Below, in pieces: positions 1 to 11,123 of a stretch of 64,000 nucleotides of DNA. The notes beneath the pieces were generated by a model, which worked only from the letters and a program-made list of their open reading frames with translations, was not told the origin of the DNA and searched no databases. The stretch spans positions 873,648 to 937,647 of the forward strand of contig NW_006763144.1 of NCBI RefSeq assembly GCF_000264905.1, read 5' to 3'. The stretch comes from Stereum hirsutum FP-91666 SS1. Lineage: Eukaryota > Basidiomycota > Agaricomycetes > Russulales > Stereaceae. Each line of letters starts with the position of its first letter. Position 1 is the first letter of the stretch. The position numbers were made by a program, and so were the translations under genes.

Positions 1-773
1 CATTGATCGTCCTTGGGCCGTCAGACCTTCAGGAGTGGATGCTGGCCGACACAGTTATTTAGTGATGGTACATTCACGGGGTGGGTGGATTCAGAGCTCG
101 CGTTGTTGTACATGCAATATGTGATGACATGAACAGGAAGCCAATCGCAGGAATATGATGCCCATATTCCGCCGATCAACGTCGCGATCCGAGTCTCAAG
201 CTGTCTGAAGCGCGTTGAAACAGGTAAATCTGCTCCGAGTCATAGTGAGAGCTGGAAACTGGAGATATTATGCACAGTGTGTATATGATCGTCGAGCCTG
301 GGTAGTAGAGCAGGGAGTTTGGATAACCATAACATCAAATTTGCCGACTCGAACGCGACTGAAAATCAATTGAATCTGCCAATCTACGCACCAGTATCTA
401 CGAAGATCTATGGGTACTGTCCGTTTACTAGTCGATGGCAAACGATTTGAAAGCTTGTATTGATTGCGACTTGAGCAACGTCCCTGGTATTCTCTAACTC
501 TCGAGAGGGGAAGCCTCAAACAGAGATGCACCCACAGCTGAGATTATTATGGTTGAGGCTGAAAACGCTATACCTTGCGACGAAAGGATAAAGACGAGAA
601 CGTGTTTCTGTTGAGTTTGACTCCACCTTGACCTCAGCCACTAAAATGGAGCGGAGATTGAAATGTACCGGCAATAGGCGTGACACGGTCAGCGTTGCAG
701 TCGTCTTGCGAGTTTGACTCTAACACCAAGCACGACCTCCATCTCATATCCACCATTCTCTTCAATGTTAGAC
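1..773. other. Left-edge region, no gene recognised
   Basis: Only short open frames occur on both strands and none resembles a known family or shows a credible splice chain. The last 100 or so bases are presumably the promoter and 5' leader of the BRE1 gene that follows. A gene lying mostly outside the window to the left cannot be excluded. Confidence 0.5.
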
Positions 774-3700
774 ATGGAATCTCGAAAAAGACCATTATCT
801 AGTGAGCCTGACGCCGTCCAGTCGAAGAAGCGTGCCATAGCAAACGCCCAGGGTTCACCGGTCCATGCAAACGGTATGGCTTCAACACCGACCTCCAATT
901 TTGACGACGAGCCTAAAGACCAGGATAATCTTGAGGTGTGCCCATTATCCCACTCACGTTTGCTGTGAAGAATAATTCTTGATGATGTCTTCGATGTTTC
1001 TCAGTTATTTCGGAAGGAGGCCATCTATCGGCGAATGAAGCATTATTCGCGAGAAAATCAGCGTAGTCAGGCGCGCATTGATGAGCTTGAGCGGTGGAAG
1101 ACAACGTATGAGGCCAGTCTTGCTGTCATGGGGGCTTGCTGGGCGCAGGTGCGTCAGTTTCCTTCCTATCCGTGCGCGGTTGATAGTGACGTTGTCTTTG
1201 CAGTTGATCGAAACCGTACGGGATCTCTCAAAGCCAAACTCGTCTGAACCCTTAGATGCTGACAGAGAACGTGAGTATCAGTTCTCGTACCGATATTGGC
1301 ACTAGATTCACTAAATACAAAAGACCACAGAATTGCTCGACCTGCCCATACATATATCACCAGGGTCGGAATCATCGCTCAAGGCTGCTCTGGAGAAGAA
1401 GGCAGCCAGCACCTGCCATCTCGTTGCTTCTTTTGTTCAGCCTGGAACACGAAACGACGACTCGCAAAGTCTGAAACGGGCTCAAGAGGAGGTGGGTTGT
1501 GGACTTCGTAGTAGCCTTCCTATCGCTAATGACCAACGTCAGTGTACAACTCTTCGTTCAGAGCTAGCTCTGGCTCACTCTCAAGTTGCGGACCTTCAGT
1601 CTCAGCGCGACAACTTTCGTAACGATCTAATGGCGGCAGAGATACGCCTGGATCGGCTTCAGAGTCGAACCGTACAGTCCATGCAATCTCATACTTTGCC
1701 TTCTAGAGATGTAGCGGATGAAGAAGGCGAGGGATCGAAGTCGAGTGGCGGCCCATCTGATGCCGTCCTCAAGTCGTCTCCTCCAATGGTGCGTAGACCT
1801 CGTTAGGGACCACCATGGCATAGCGCTTATGAACAAAGTAGTCTCCGTATCCGAATGGCGTGTCTGCAGCCGATTCGGCGGGATGGGAGGAGTTGGCCAA
1901 AGCTCGAGAGACAACGATAAAGTCACTAGAAGAAGACCGACAGACTCTACGTCTTAGACTGTCACGTTTTGAATCTGAAGTGCGTCTTTTCTTGCCAAGT
2001 TATCATCACAGCTGACGATTCTACCAGCGTCCCGAGTTGTCAGTCGAGACCATCTCTGAGTCTCCCCACTACAAGTTCTTGTTGGATAAGATTTCCAAAC
2101 TGGCGTATGACAATCATGAATTGATAGAAGAGAAGGATAGGTTGAGTGAGGAGTTGAGAGCGATGATTTCTGGTCGGGAGGAATGGGAAGCTGAAGTGAA
2201 GGCAAGTCCTTCGCATCTCGACAATTCGTACATGTGCTCATCGTCTCACAGTCCGTCTATGGGCGTGCTGTCGAAGAAATGCGAGCCTTACTATCCAAAC
2301 GAGAGTCAGACGTGGTCCGTCTGCGTGAGCAACGCGATCAACAGCATGCCGAACTCAATGAACGCAAGCAGAAAGATTCTGTCAAGCAGCATTCAAAGCA
2401 AGAGCTTCGCAACCTAGCCGAAAGCCATGCGGTGAGTTTGATGTCATTCTGCGAGCTCTTAAGTGTGGTATTCTAAGTTATCTCCTTTTATTACTCAGGA
2501 GCGAGTCAAGGGACTCGAAGCAGAGATTGCCCGACTGAAGCCTCTCGTGGCAGCTAACGCCGGCCATGCAGATCTGGCTGCATTTCTCGCTCGCGAACGT
2601 TCAGGAGAGGCTTCGTATGTGGAGGACCTCCAGAAACGCTTGCAGTACGTCTCCATTTCGGTATGACTTTCACTTTCTCATAGTCGTATTGTAGGCAATC
2701 CGAGAACAAACTTACTGCCCTCGAGACATCTCTATCGCACTTCGACGAAGAACACCATGAGGCCATGGATGCCACTCGCAGAGAGGCGCAACTGCGAGAG
2801 CAATTACAGGACGTCTCCGAAAGGCTCAGCAGCATGGAGGCTACCTTTGGCGACCAGTCCGCCGTACCTTTGCCGCCAGATGTTGCTCAGCTTACAGAGC
2901 ATCTGAAGCAACGAGACGAGGAGATCAAGCGTCTCAAGCTACAAGAGATGCACCGCCAACAGTCAGAAGCAGCATTGTACGCTGAACTCGATAGACTGTC
3001 GTCTGCATGGGAATCTCTTGAACGGCAAGTGAAGGGCAAGATCTTCGACCTCTCAGCCATGGAGGAGCGACTCAGTAAGAGCGCCTTGGATGTAGGTCCA
3101 TGTCTTTGTTGTCATTTTTTTTTCGCGTTGTTCTTACTTTCCTGCAGAAAGCAAAATCGGAGAATAAGTTCTACGCTGCGATGAGAGACAAGGAGTCGGG
3201 TGACAATGAACGCAAGATTCAGGGCAAATTATTGGAGAAGCAGGAGAAAATCGCCTCTGTAGCTCAGGCAGCAGAGTCGGCTGCGAAGCTTCGGGCGGTA
3301 AGTTTCCCTACGCTTTGTTGAAGGCAGCTTCTTCTGGCTCATCTACACCGTCTACAGGATACTCTTCTCAAGGAAGTTATACTAGAGCGTGATCGCGCGG
3401 AAGCCTATGAGCGACAAGCCCTGCAGTCAGCCCTTGAGACGGACGCTTACAGAACGCAGGCCGAAGTCAACTTGCAGAAACTTGAGGAGGTTGGTCCCTG
3501 TGATTCCATCCTGAAATTGACGTCTATTAATCAATACTTCATTGTCTAGAGCCGAGCCAGCGTCGCCGCTCGAGAGAAAGAGTATGAGAAGGGTTTGGTG
3601 GAGGTTCGGGTCGCAAAGGAAGCTGCTATCAAGGCACGGAAGGAGGCGGAAGTACATGCCGCTGCTGCCAAAACGCGACCTCAGAATACATCTGCGAAAG

Positions 3701-4045
3701 AGAGTGTTCTCCAGAAAGAGGTCGACAAGTGCATGGTGAGCATTAACTATGACTTTCGCCGTGATGTATTCTTTGACCATCTTTCTGGTTGATTTCTGGT
3801 TGATCACAGAGTATACTCAAGTGCTCTACATGTCGCATTAATATGCGGAACACAGTCATCACGAAATGCATGCACTGTTAGTCCTTACCTGCTTACTTAC
3901 CAGCCTCTTTCGAACGCTCATACTCTCTCGTCTAGCGTTTTGCAAACAATGTGTCGAAGCTCGAATTTCGACTCGACAACGGAAGTGTCCAGCCTGTAAC
4001 CTGGGTTTCGCTCAGTCCGACGTTCAGCAACTATTTTTTCAATAG
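774..4045 (+). CDS. BRE1: BRE1-type E3 ubiquitin ligase for histone H2B
   Basis: Spliced gene with about ten short introns encoding a long coiled-coil protein of very roughly 850 residues that ends in a RING finger. In this family the enzyme works with Rad6 to mono-ubiquitinate histone H2B in the nucleus, supporting transcription and H3K4/K79 methylation. The N-terminus begins MESRKRPLSSEP with a basic SKKRA patch; the middle is heptad-rich, for example RLSEELRAMISGREEWEAEV. The C-terminal RING reads CSTCRINMRNTVITKCMH, then FCKQCVEARI and CPACNLGF, and stops after DVQQLFFQ. Exons were joined at sites such as GAG|GTGTGC and CAG|GTGCGT. In-frame ATGs also exist at 714 and 765; I chose 774 because MESRKRP fits the basic start usual in this family. 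The family assignment is firm; individual coiled-coil exons between 1260 and 2040 are less certain. Confidence 0.88.
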
Positions 4046-4460
4046 GCCACGTTTGCCGGGGGTTCTTGCTTTTCTTGCGCCGTGCTCTACATTTATTAGT
4101 TTGGTTCTCCGGTCTACGGCTCACATTCACTGTATGTTATGGTCTGTCCATTTTTCGAGCGCGTCGTCTGTTTTATCTCCTGCGTCATATTGTTTGTATC
4201 TGATCGTCTGCACAACGCATAACCTCATGCTCACCATTGTCACATGTTCCCACCGCCTTCACACATATCTGTTGTGTCCACTCTCTTGGGATAGGGGCAT
4301 TCAACGCCGCCTCGACGACAGAGCACACTGATAGAAGAACTTTTCATATATGAGGGTATAACAAACGAGTGAAACGTGTACTGATAAACAAGGAGACAGA
4401 CACAGCAGGTACGACCCTTGAAACGTCACCGACCAGAACGAAAGGGAGACATAGCGTAAA
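4046..4460. other. Convergent intergenic spacer
   Basis: This spacer lies between the 3' ends of BRE1 (+) and the PL4 lyase (-). It is T-rich on the + strand and presumably holds both 3' untranslated regions. No other feature is seen. Confidence 0.5.
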
Positions 4461-7401
4461 TTAGTAAAGTCGAATGGCATCGAAGACGATGTTCGGTGAC
4501 CTGGAGGAGTGGTAGTCAGAACCAAGCGCGATCCTGGAAGAAGAGGGACGTACAGGTAAGTGTCGCCAGAGGACCCAGAGACAACGTTGATCGTTATGAC
4601 GTTCACTGTGGAGCCAGTATACAAAGTACCGTCCGCTATATCGTCGCATGCGGATGAGTCGCTGGCTGTTTGGGATGCAGAGACAATACTTACGAATGTC
4701 GACGGTATACAGTACGTTGTTGCCTCTCCAGGTGCCGCGCGTTACACCACGGCTATCAAGATTCTGTTACCGCAACGGTCAGTTCGCCCCGGAACGTGGT
4801 AAATACAGAGGCTACTCACCGTAGGAGCTGAGAGAGAGCACCGGAGATCTAGCAGTCAGGATCATGGATGACGAAGTCTACTGCACTACGCACCAGCAGG
4901 AGTCGGACCAGTCCAACCATTAACGGTTACTTGGGGGCGTCCACTGAGGTCCACGCCGCGTCAATACACACGTCGTACAGAAGGACCCACAACCTTACTT
5001 ACCCAGCAAAGGACCAGGTCGTTCCGATATCCAGGGTACGAGCACCTCCTTGGCCAGAAGCCAAAGCAAATCGAATGGTCACCACCCCAACGTCCTAGGA
5101 AATGGACAGAGATGGGTCATGGTCGGATTTGGAGGAAGTACCTCGACAACTTCAGATTCTTGCTACTCACCTTGAAGATGGCCATGGGGAAGTACCCTAT
5201 GTCCTCTTGACCAACCGTGTAGGTTCGCACCCAATCGTGCATACTGATGCCATACCATTCTCTGATTAGAGAACACGATATAGCGCGGATAATACGACGC
5301 TCACCGAGAATCGCTAGGGCTATTGAGTTGTCATGGTGAGCAAACAATTGCAGGCGAATGCAGTAAAGTGTATCTCACTGCATCGTTTCGATCATGCTGT
5401 GTAAACCTATTGAGCTTTCCCGAACCTCGCTGGAAACTTTGGGAAAGATATTTGGACTAACTCGGCGTTCAAGAATCCCCTTGGCTGCCCGTCAAAGTCC
5501 CCTATTTGCCAGATGACAGTAGATGGAGCCTGGTAACGAGATTGTGAGCAAGATCAGTACGATGCTGTGTCTATCCCACCCACATCCTCTGCCGAGTCGA
5601 TGTTCTTGGAGGTTGTACTGCCTGCCGTGACGGTCACCGAAGACTCTGCAACGGCTAGCTCGTTTTTGTAAACTGCGTAGGGATGATGAATACGAAAGAA
5701 TGAACACGATCATATGAGCAGGACTGACGAATCATCGCATATGTTCCCGGAATCATGCCAGTCGTATAAAAGTTGCCAGTGCTGCTGTCTGCTTGAACCC
5801 TGTGCAGTGATCGAAAAGTATGGTCAATCTCCCCCTGTCACCTCCATTCTGTATCAATGCATACCAGTATTGGTTTGCCGAGTTGTTGAACGCAACAGTG
5901 GCGTTGAAGCTTGTCAAGTCAATACCGATGGCCTTCCCTGAGACGTATCCGCGAGACGCAAGAGGGGTATATGCAGAGATACCGAGACCCTCCCAGAAAG
6001 TGAGGTCTAGAAGGCCATTAAGACGAGTCACACGTGAAGAGTGGCATCTGAAGACTGCATACCAATGTCAGTGGAGGGAACGGCTCCTGTGGTAAAGTAA
6101 AGAGTGTAGGGGCCGTGCAGGCCCTGGCGGTAAGCTGATTTTACAAGTCAATTCAACGAAACGTCGAAGTCGTAGAGAGGATGGCGTGCCTTCGGTCTGA
6201 ACATGACCAGAATTCTGGAAGGATCGAATGAGTCTAAGTAGCTCTGATGTATCGCCAGATATACACGGTATTCGTTGATACGCACCATGTCTAAAATGAA
6301 CAATTAGTCGTAACGTCAGGTCAAAGCTACCAGTGTGAAAGACGCACAGAAGTAGAGCTCGTTTTGATCACCGTGTTGGTTGTTAATGTCGCTATACACA
6401 TCCGCATCCAGATGAGCCCAACAGCAGATTGGCTACGTTGAGAGCCGCTGCACTCAGAAACGTGACGTACCGGAAGAAGGGGCCACCACTGGACTTCTCA
6501 TAAGCATATTGAGAGAGGATTATGTATGCACCTGAGAGGCCCGATTAGCTGAGATCTACAGTACGCAATGATTCCGAAAGGAAGATACGGACCGATATTG
6601 CTACCTGTAACTCCGTGAACCTTGTCATAGATGAATCGCTGGGAAGAGTAGACTGAGAAGTATGTCCGTCAGAACGAAGTAAATAATGGAGATCGATGCA
6701 GTCTACTCACACTTCGAACGCGTCTGTCCATCGCAGTAAAACACATCGGAGCCCTCGATGGCATCGTCGCAGATCGCAGACTGAGTATACCCGTTGGGCA
6801 GGGTCGCAGAATTCAGGCGGAAGATGTAGCGCAGCTCGCCAACACTTGGCTCTGCCGTCGTATAAGTGACCATATGGATGGCTGGATCCTTGTATTTCGC
6901 CACATAGTAGCTGAAGATGGGAAGGGGTTTATGGTAAATATTCTGGCGTGCATACTACTTTTGAGAATCTCGCTACTCACTGCACCAAGGTCGACGTCGT
7001 GCAGGCGATGACGACGTAGTGGTCATCATTGCCAGTGAATTCGTATGTGCAGGTCGCGCCAATGCCTGACGAAATTTGGCTGTGCTTGCCGCTCTGGTCT
7101 TGAGCCTATTTGCGATCACCGTTAGGGGCCTATGACTAGGACGCTCATTCATAAACGTGCACCTCAATTCCGTTGTACAGCATGCTAGTAATGTCGCCGG
7201 TAGTGTGGTCCACTAGAAATGACGGTGTAATGAATATTGTGAGCGATGAGGACATGAAGCAGCGATCTTACCAGTAAAAATAAGTCCACCAGATGTATCA
7301 ACAATGTAGTTGTTACCAGACACGGTGACCGTCCAGCCCAAAACCGAAGAGACCAAAGTGGCCAAGGCGCAAAGGCCGAGAAAAAGGGAAGAACGAAGCA
7401 T
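4461..7401 (-). CDS. Secreted rhamnogalacturonan lyase, polysaccharide lyase family 4
   Basis: Highly interrupted gene for a secreted pectin-degrading enzyme. PL4 enzymes cleave the rhamnogalacturonan I backbone by beta-elimination outside the cell. The first exon encodes a signal peptide ([19 protein letters not shown]) followed by the mature start [20 protein letters not shown]. Family landmarks follow in order: a [12 protein letters not shown] segment, [13 protein letters not shown], the [14 protein letters not shown] stretch, [46 protein letters not shown] and a C-terminal [12 protein letters not shown] stop. The last intron (GTACGT...CTCCAG) joins DTYL to SPNIVF. Many exons are under 150 nt, so some internal joins are unresolved, but the blocks found are in the right order and the gene looks intact. 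It probably acts on plant cell-wall pectin. Confidence 0.85.
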
Positions 7402-7455
7402 CGCAGCAGGTTCTACAGATAGAAATGTGGTGACTGGTCGGTGTCGCCGGCGCAT

Positions 7456-7463
7456 CTTATATA
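7456..7463 (-). promoter_or_regulatory. TATA box of the PL4 lyase gene
   Basis: The minus strand reads TATATAAG, 55 nt before the lyase start codon at 7401, a normal spacing for a short 5' leader. Confidence 0.6.
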
Positions 7464-8703
7464 CTCTGCGGCAACGGGACTTTTGTCATGATGACCTGGT
7501 GCGGCCAGGAACTACAGAACGAGCCGTTCCAGAAACGGCGGAGATGCAGTATGTCTTGGCGTTGTTCGAGGAGGACTCATCGGTAAAATTAGAGACCAGG
7601 TGGTGCGTGAACCTCGTCGAGAGAAGTGTTATGCTACAGAAGCTCGCATCTTGTGATGAACCGACCGCCAAACGATCATCGGCATGTCGACCTCCAGCCT
7701 TGCAACGGACAATCACCATGGCTGATCATCGTGGACGTGATCTGAATGGGAAATGAGTGGTTTTTCCGATCCGGGCCGTTAGTACTTGCGACATCAGCAT
7801 TAAAAGCCAACAGTGAGAGGATGGAATCAGAGCCCTCCGTTGTACGGTACCGCTCGTACGTTTTCCTCCGAAGATGGTACCTCCCGTAGTGCCGAGGTAT
7901 ATCACAAAGTAAGTCCTGAGATTATCCAGGGGGTTTCGCTTTGACGACTGCGGATTCAAGATTACGACGAGAGTCGAAATAGTATTTCAGCAGTGCAGCT
8001 TCCCTCTCTGAGGAGATCGCGAAGGTGGGAAAGGATTCAAAGTAAGGGATAATCACGAGCTTGGACCTTTCGTGGACGATATACCATCATCCACGAGAAG
8101 TATGCAAAATAATGCATGAGGGTTCAAGGCACAGGTTCGGATGTCGAAGCTCAACCAGGCACCGAGTATAATTCCATAGGCAGGTGCAACCTGAGGGCAG
8201 CGTCCTTATGGCAGGGGTTTGGGATGTCATGGATACTGGAGCAACTGGCAGCCAAGGCGCAGAGACAGTTTAGCCTCACCGCTTGAGCTGAAGCTGCATT
8301 ATTGTCAGGAGCCAATTTGTCGCGGAGAAAGCAGTGAGGAGAAAGAAAATGTCCAAGGTTCATGGAAGCCGAACGTGCGCGACTGAACCAGTTTCTTGTG
8401 CGACGCGATTTCTCAGGAGGGAGATCAGATCTAAGATTAGATTGCGAAACATTGTCGTGGTAAATTGTTCTCATTCAACCCGACGCGTGTACATAGCCCG
8501 TGTGGCCCAACCTCATCCGCACTGCCGAGCCACCGTCAGTACTTTTCGAACGGTGAAAGAATCTCAATGATACTGACCAAAGGGTTACAATAAATTAGTA
8601 GTTACCCTTACTCTACCTCAACTCTTGCCGAGACTTAGACTGGTGGCACCAGTAGCACCCATCCTCAACACCGATTTCTAAGATCGACCACATCTTCGTC
8701 GAG
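7464..8703. other. Divergent intergenic region, PL4 lyase / PAC3
   Basis: About 1.2 kb separates the lyase and PAC3 genes, which diverge. Short frames on both strands lack homology cues or splice partners. A single ACGCGT box lies at 8483-8488, some 215 nt before PAC3. It presumably carries both promoters. Confidence 0.5.
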
Positions 8704-9636
8704 ATGCTTCAAAATGCACAATTGTCACGAAACATCAACGGCGTGCACACGGATGTTGTCCTGCAGACCTTTTCAGACCGCATCATTGTTCTCGTTACCC
8801 AAGTCGGCAAAGTAGGAAACCTCGTAAGTTTCTCGCATCTATTCCCTAACTCGATCTTGTTCCGCATCCATGTCAGCATTTGCGCCCTGATCTATCCGTG
8901 CGATGGAGGGTAGGTTATGAATCATAGCTCCATGCCCCTTCGTGAGCGGTTCTATCATTTCGTACTTAGGAGAGCCTCGTATATGAGCTATACTTCTGTT
9001 CGTATGCGAGACACAGACATCACCTCTGATGAGGAGACGACCACGAATTAAGCGAACCGGATTGTTTTCTATCATTGTCGACGTTTTTGGATGTCTAGGA
9101 CTGCTACCCTCTGTGGCCGAGAGTATCGTTGTCCGGCTTACCCAAAGACACCCCTTGTTTCTTTGGCCATTCTCGAACTGACAGTTCTTCACCTCCAGAT
9201 CCAAGCCACCCTCCCCTCAACGATCCCCCTCCTTCCCGCTCCCCCACCCCCACCCCCATCTTCCGATCCCAACTCCCATCCCACATCTCCACTCCAAACT
9301 CCACCTCACCGCCCCCTCCCTCCTCCCCACCCCTCAACCGAACTCACCTCTCTCCTCGGCAGCGCCCCCACCCCCTCCCTCCAAGCCCTCCACTCCCTCT
9401 ACACCTCCCACATCGCCACCATAGTCTGGACTACAGAGTCCGGGATGATGGGACAGGGCCGGAGGGGCGTCGTCGTCGGTCTTGCGCTTAAAAGAAGTCC
9501 GAATGCGAATGCGGGTGCGGGGAGAGGTGGTGGTGGTGGTGCAGATGCGGAGGAGGGAGCGAGGATGGGAGAGGGGGATACGGAGTTGTTTAGGAGTGTT
9601 ATGGATATGGTGGCTGAGGTCGTGGAGATGGAGTGA
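8704..9636 (+). CDS. Proteasome assembly chaperone 3 (PAC3/PSMG3-like)
   Basis: Two-exon gene, 8704-8823 and 9199-9636, with a 375-nt intron that is long for this locus; about 185 residues. PAC3 family proteins help assemble the 20S proteasome alpha ring in the cytosol and nucleus. Exon 1 encodes the signature GVHTDVVLQTFSDRIIVLVT, then QVGKVGNL. Exon 2 resumes with IQATLPSTIPL, diverges into a proline-rich segment, then returns to LLGSAPTPSLQALHSLY, IATIVWTTES and GRRGVVVGLALKRS. The C-terminus has a glycine-rich patch and ends VVEMEstop. Animal PAC3 is about 120 residues, so the extra length comes mainly from the Pro-rich insertion and the C-terminal tail. Splicing at CTC|GTAAGT and TCCAG|ATC keeps frame. 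Confidence 0.82.
9206..9420 (+). repeat. Pyrimidine-rich, proline-coding low-complexity tract
   Basis: About 215 nt inside PAC3 exon 2 are almost all C and T with scattered A (runs such as CCCCCACCCCCACCCCCAT). The tract encodes polyproline with Ser, Thr and His. About 100 nt further on, the same exon becomes G-rich and encodes a poly-Gly patch. Confidence 0.7.
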
Positions 9637-11123
9637 TCATGAACGACGCTGACTGCTGATCCTGATCCTGTACTGATAACAGTACCAGCCAGATGTGCTG
9701 AAAACTGGGGGATAGACAATTCCCTCGAAGCAAACTCATTCGAACGACTCGGACGCACATCACTCCATGTTCAGTATCATATATAAAACCCATTTCGATT
9801 CGCGTCATGCACATCCATACGGAGGTCATAGCCTCCACGACTGTACCTGCACCATAATTGTACCGTACCGTACTGTACCGTATGTACCAATACGAAAACC
9901 CAGGGACATACGCATAAGGAAGTTTCTTTTTTTCGCCGAGCGGGTGACGGGAAGAGAAGGAGGGAGTGAAAAGCGGGAAAAAACGCATAGTGTGCCAACA
10001 GGCGACAGACGGACGATGAACAATTTACAGCGAGGACGACAGACGACGAAAGAAAGCAAGGACGTGAACGAGATGAACCGGACGGAACGGTACACACTTT
10101 TGTAGCTGCACTGCCGACTAACACACTGGAGCCAAAACAGCCCGAGATGAGGCGAAAGGAAGCAGGAGAGAAAGACGGATGATGGAGACAGCGAACGACC
10201 GTCAAATCGAAAGAGTTTGAGACTCAGACCGCAATTGGAATTGAAGCAAGCAAGTAAATGGGTTCAAAGAGATGGTCAGATGAAAAGCAAAAAGGTTGAG
10301 AAGTGAAGATGAAGATGGTGAGCATGGTGAGGAACTCGATTCGGTGCCGGGAACTGTATGATATTCAAACGCCGATTGCAGGAGAGTCGAGTAGAATGGA
10401 AAGGAAAAAGGAGAGAAACAAAGAGAGATTGAAACGCGGCCCAAAGCAATACTAATGAACAATAACATGATAAATGATGGGAGAGCGACGAAGGGCAGCA
10501 AGGGGAGCGTTGGATGGATAGCCATTAGAAGGTATGAAGATGATTGGTGAGAGAAAGAGAAAGGCAATGCGAGAAAACAGGGATGACGGGTTGGTGTGGA
10601 AAACACAAAGCAAGTATAATGGCGGCGGGACATCGCCAATCAGAAGTAGATATGAGAGCGGTACACACAGATGCTTGGATGAGAGATCGTGGATAGGGGT
10701 AGGTGGCAGGTGGCAGGGATAGTCGTAAGCAGCGACAGCAAGTACGACAATGACGCGAAAAGAAGCGATAATGGACAGCGAAAAAGCGACAAGACACGAG
10801 TAGGACATATGCAACGAAGCGGCGAAGAGCGTTAGAGCATGACAGCGTCAAAAGGAGAGTGGGGGGGGATATGCGATGCGAGTGTGATATTGTACAGAGC
10901 GAGGACAAAAGATTATACATACGGTAAAGGTCAAACAACGACTCTAGCAACTAGTTCCCATGATGTGAAAAAAAGAAAAAAAGCGCTGTGGCGAGGTGGA
11001 AGTCGTGATGGTGGAAAATAACGATACGAAAATGCGCAAACCCAGCTCGCAAATTGTCCGGCTTACATCTCCCAAGCGCAGCGCAGATGCACCTACTGAA
11101 GGATAGTCCCGAAAAACATTCGC
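9637..11123. other. Purine-rich non-coding stretch downstream of two convergent genes
   Basis: No gene recognised over 1.5 kb. From about 9900 to 11000 the + strand is strongly enriched in G and A, so the minus strand is pyrimidine-rich and yields long artificial frames full of Ser, Leu, Phe and Pro. It lies directly 3' of the HMG-box gene and may be a long 3' untranslated region of that gene or a non-coding transcript. Confidence 0.5.

Noticed and set aside
714..773. Longer BRE1 start at 714
   Set aside because: The extra residues before MESRKRP are not BRE1-like and look like leader sequence; 774 gives the expected basic N-terminus.
9777..10950. Overlapping long minus-strand frames rich in Ser, Leu, Phe and Pro
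   Set aside because: They arise from the pyrimidine-rich composition of that strand; all three frames look alike, and no splice chain or family signature is present.
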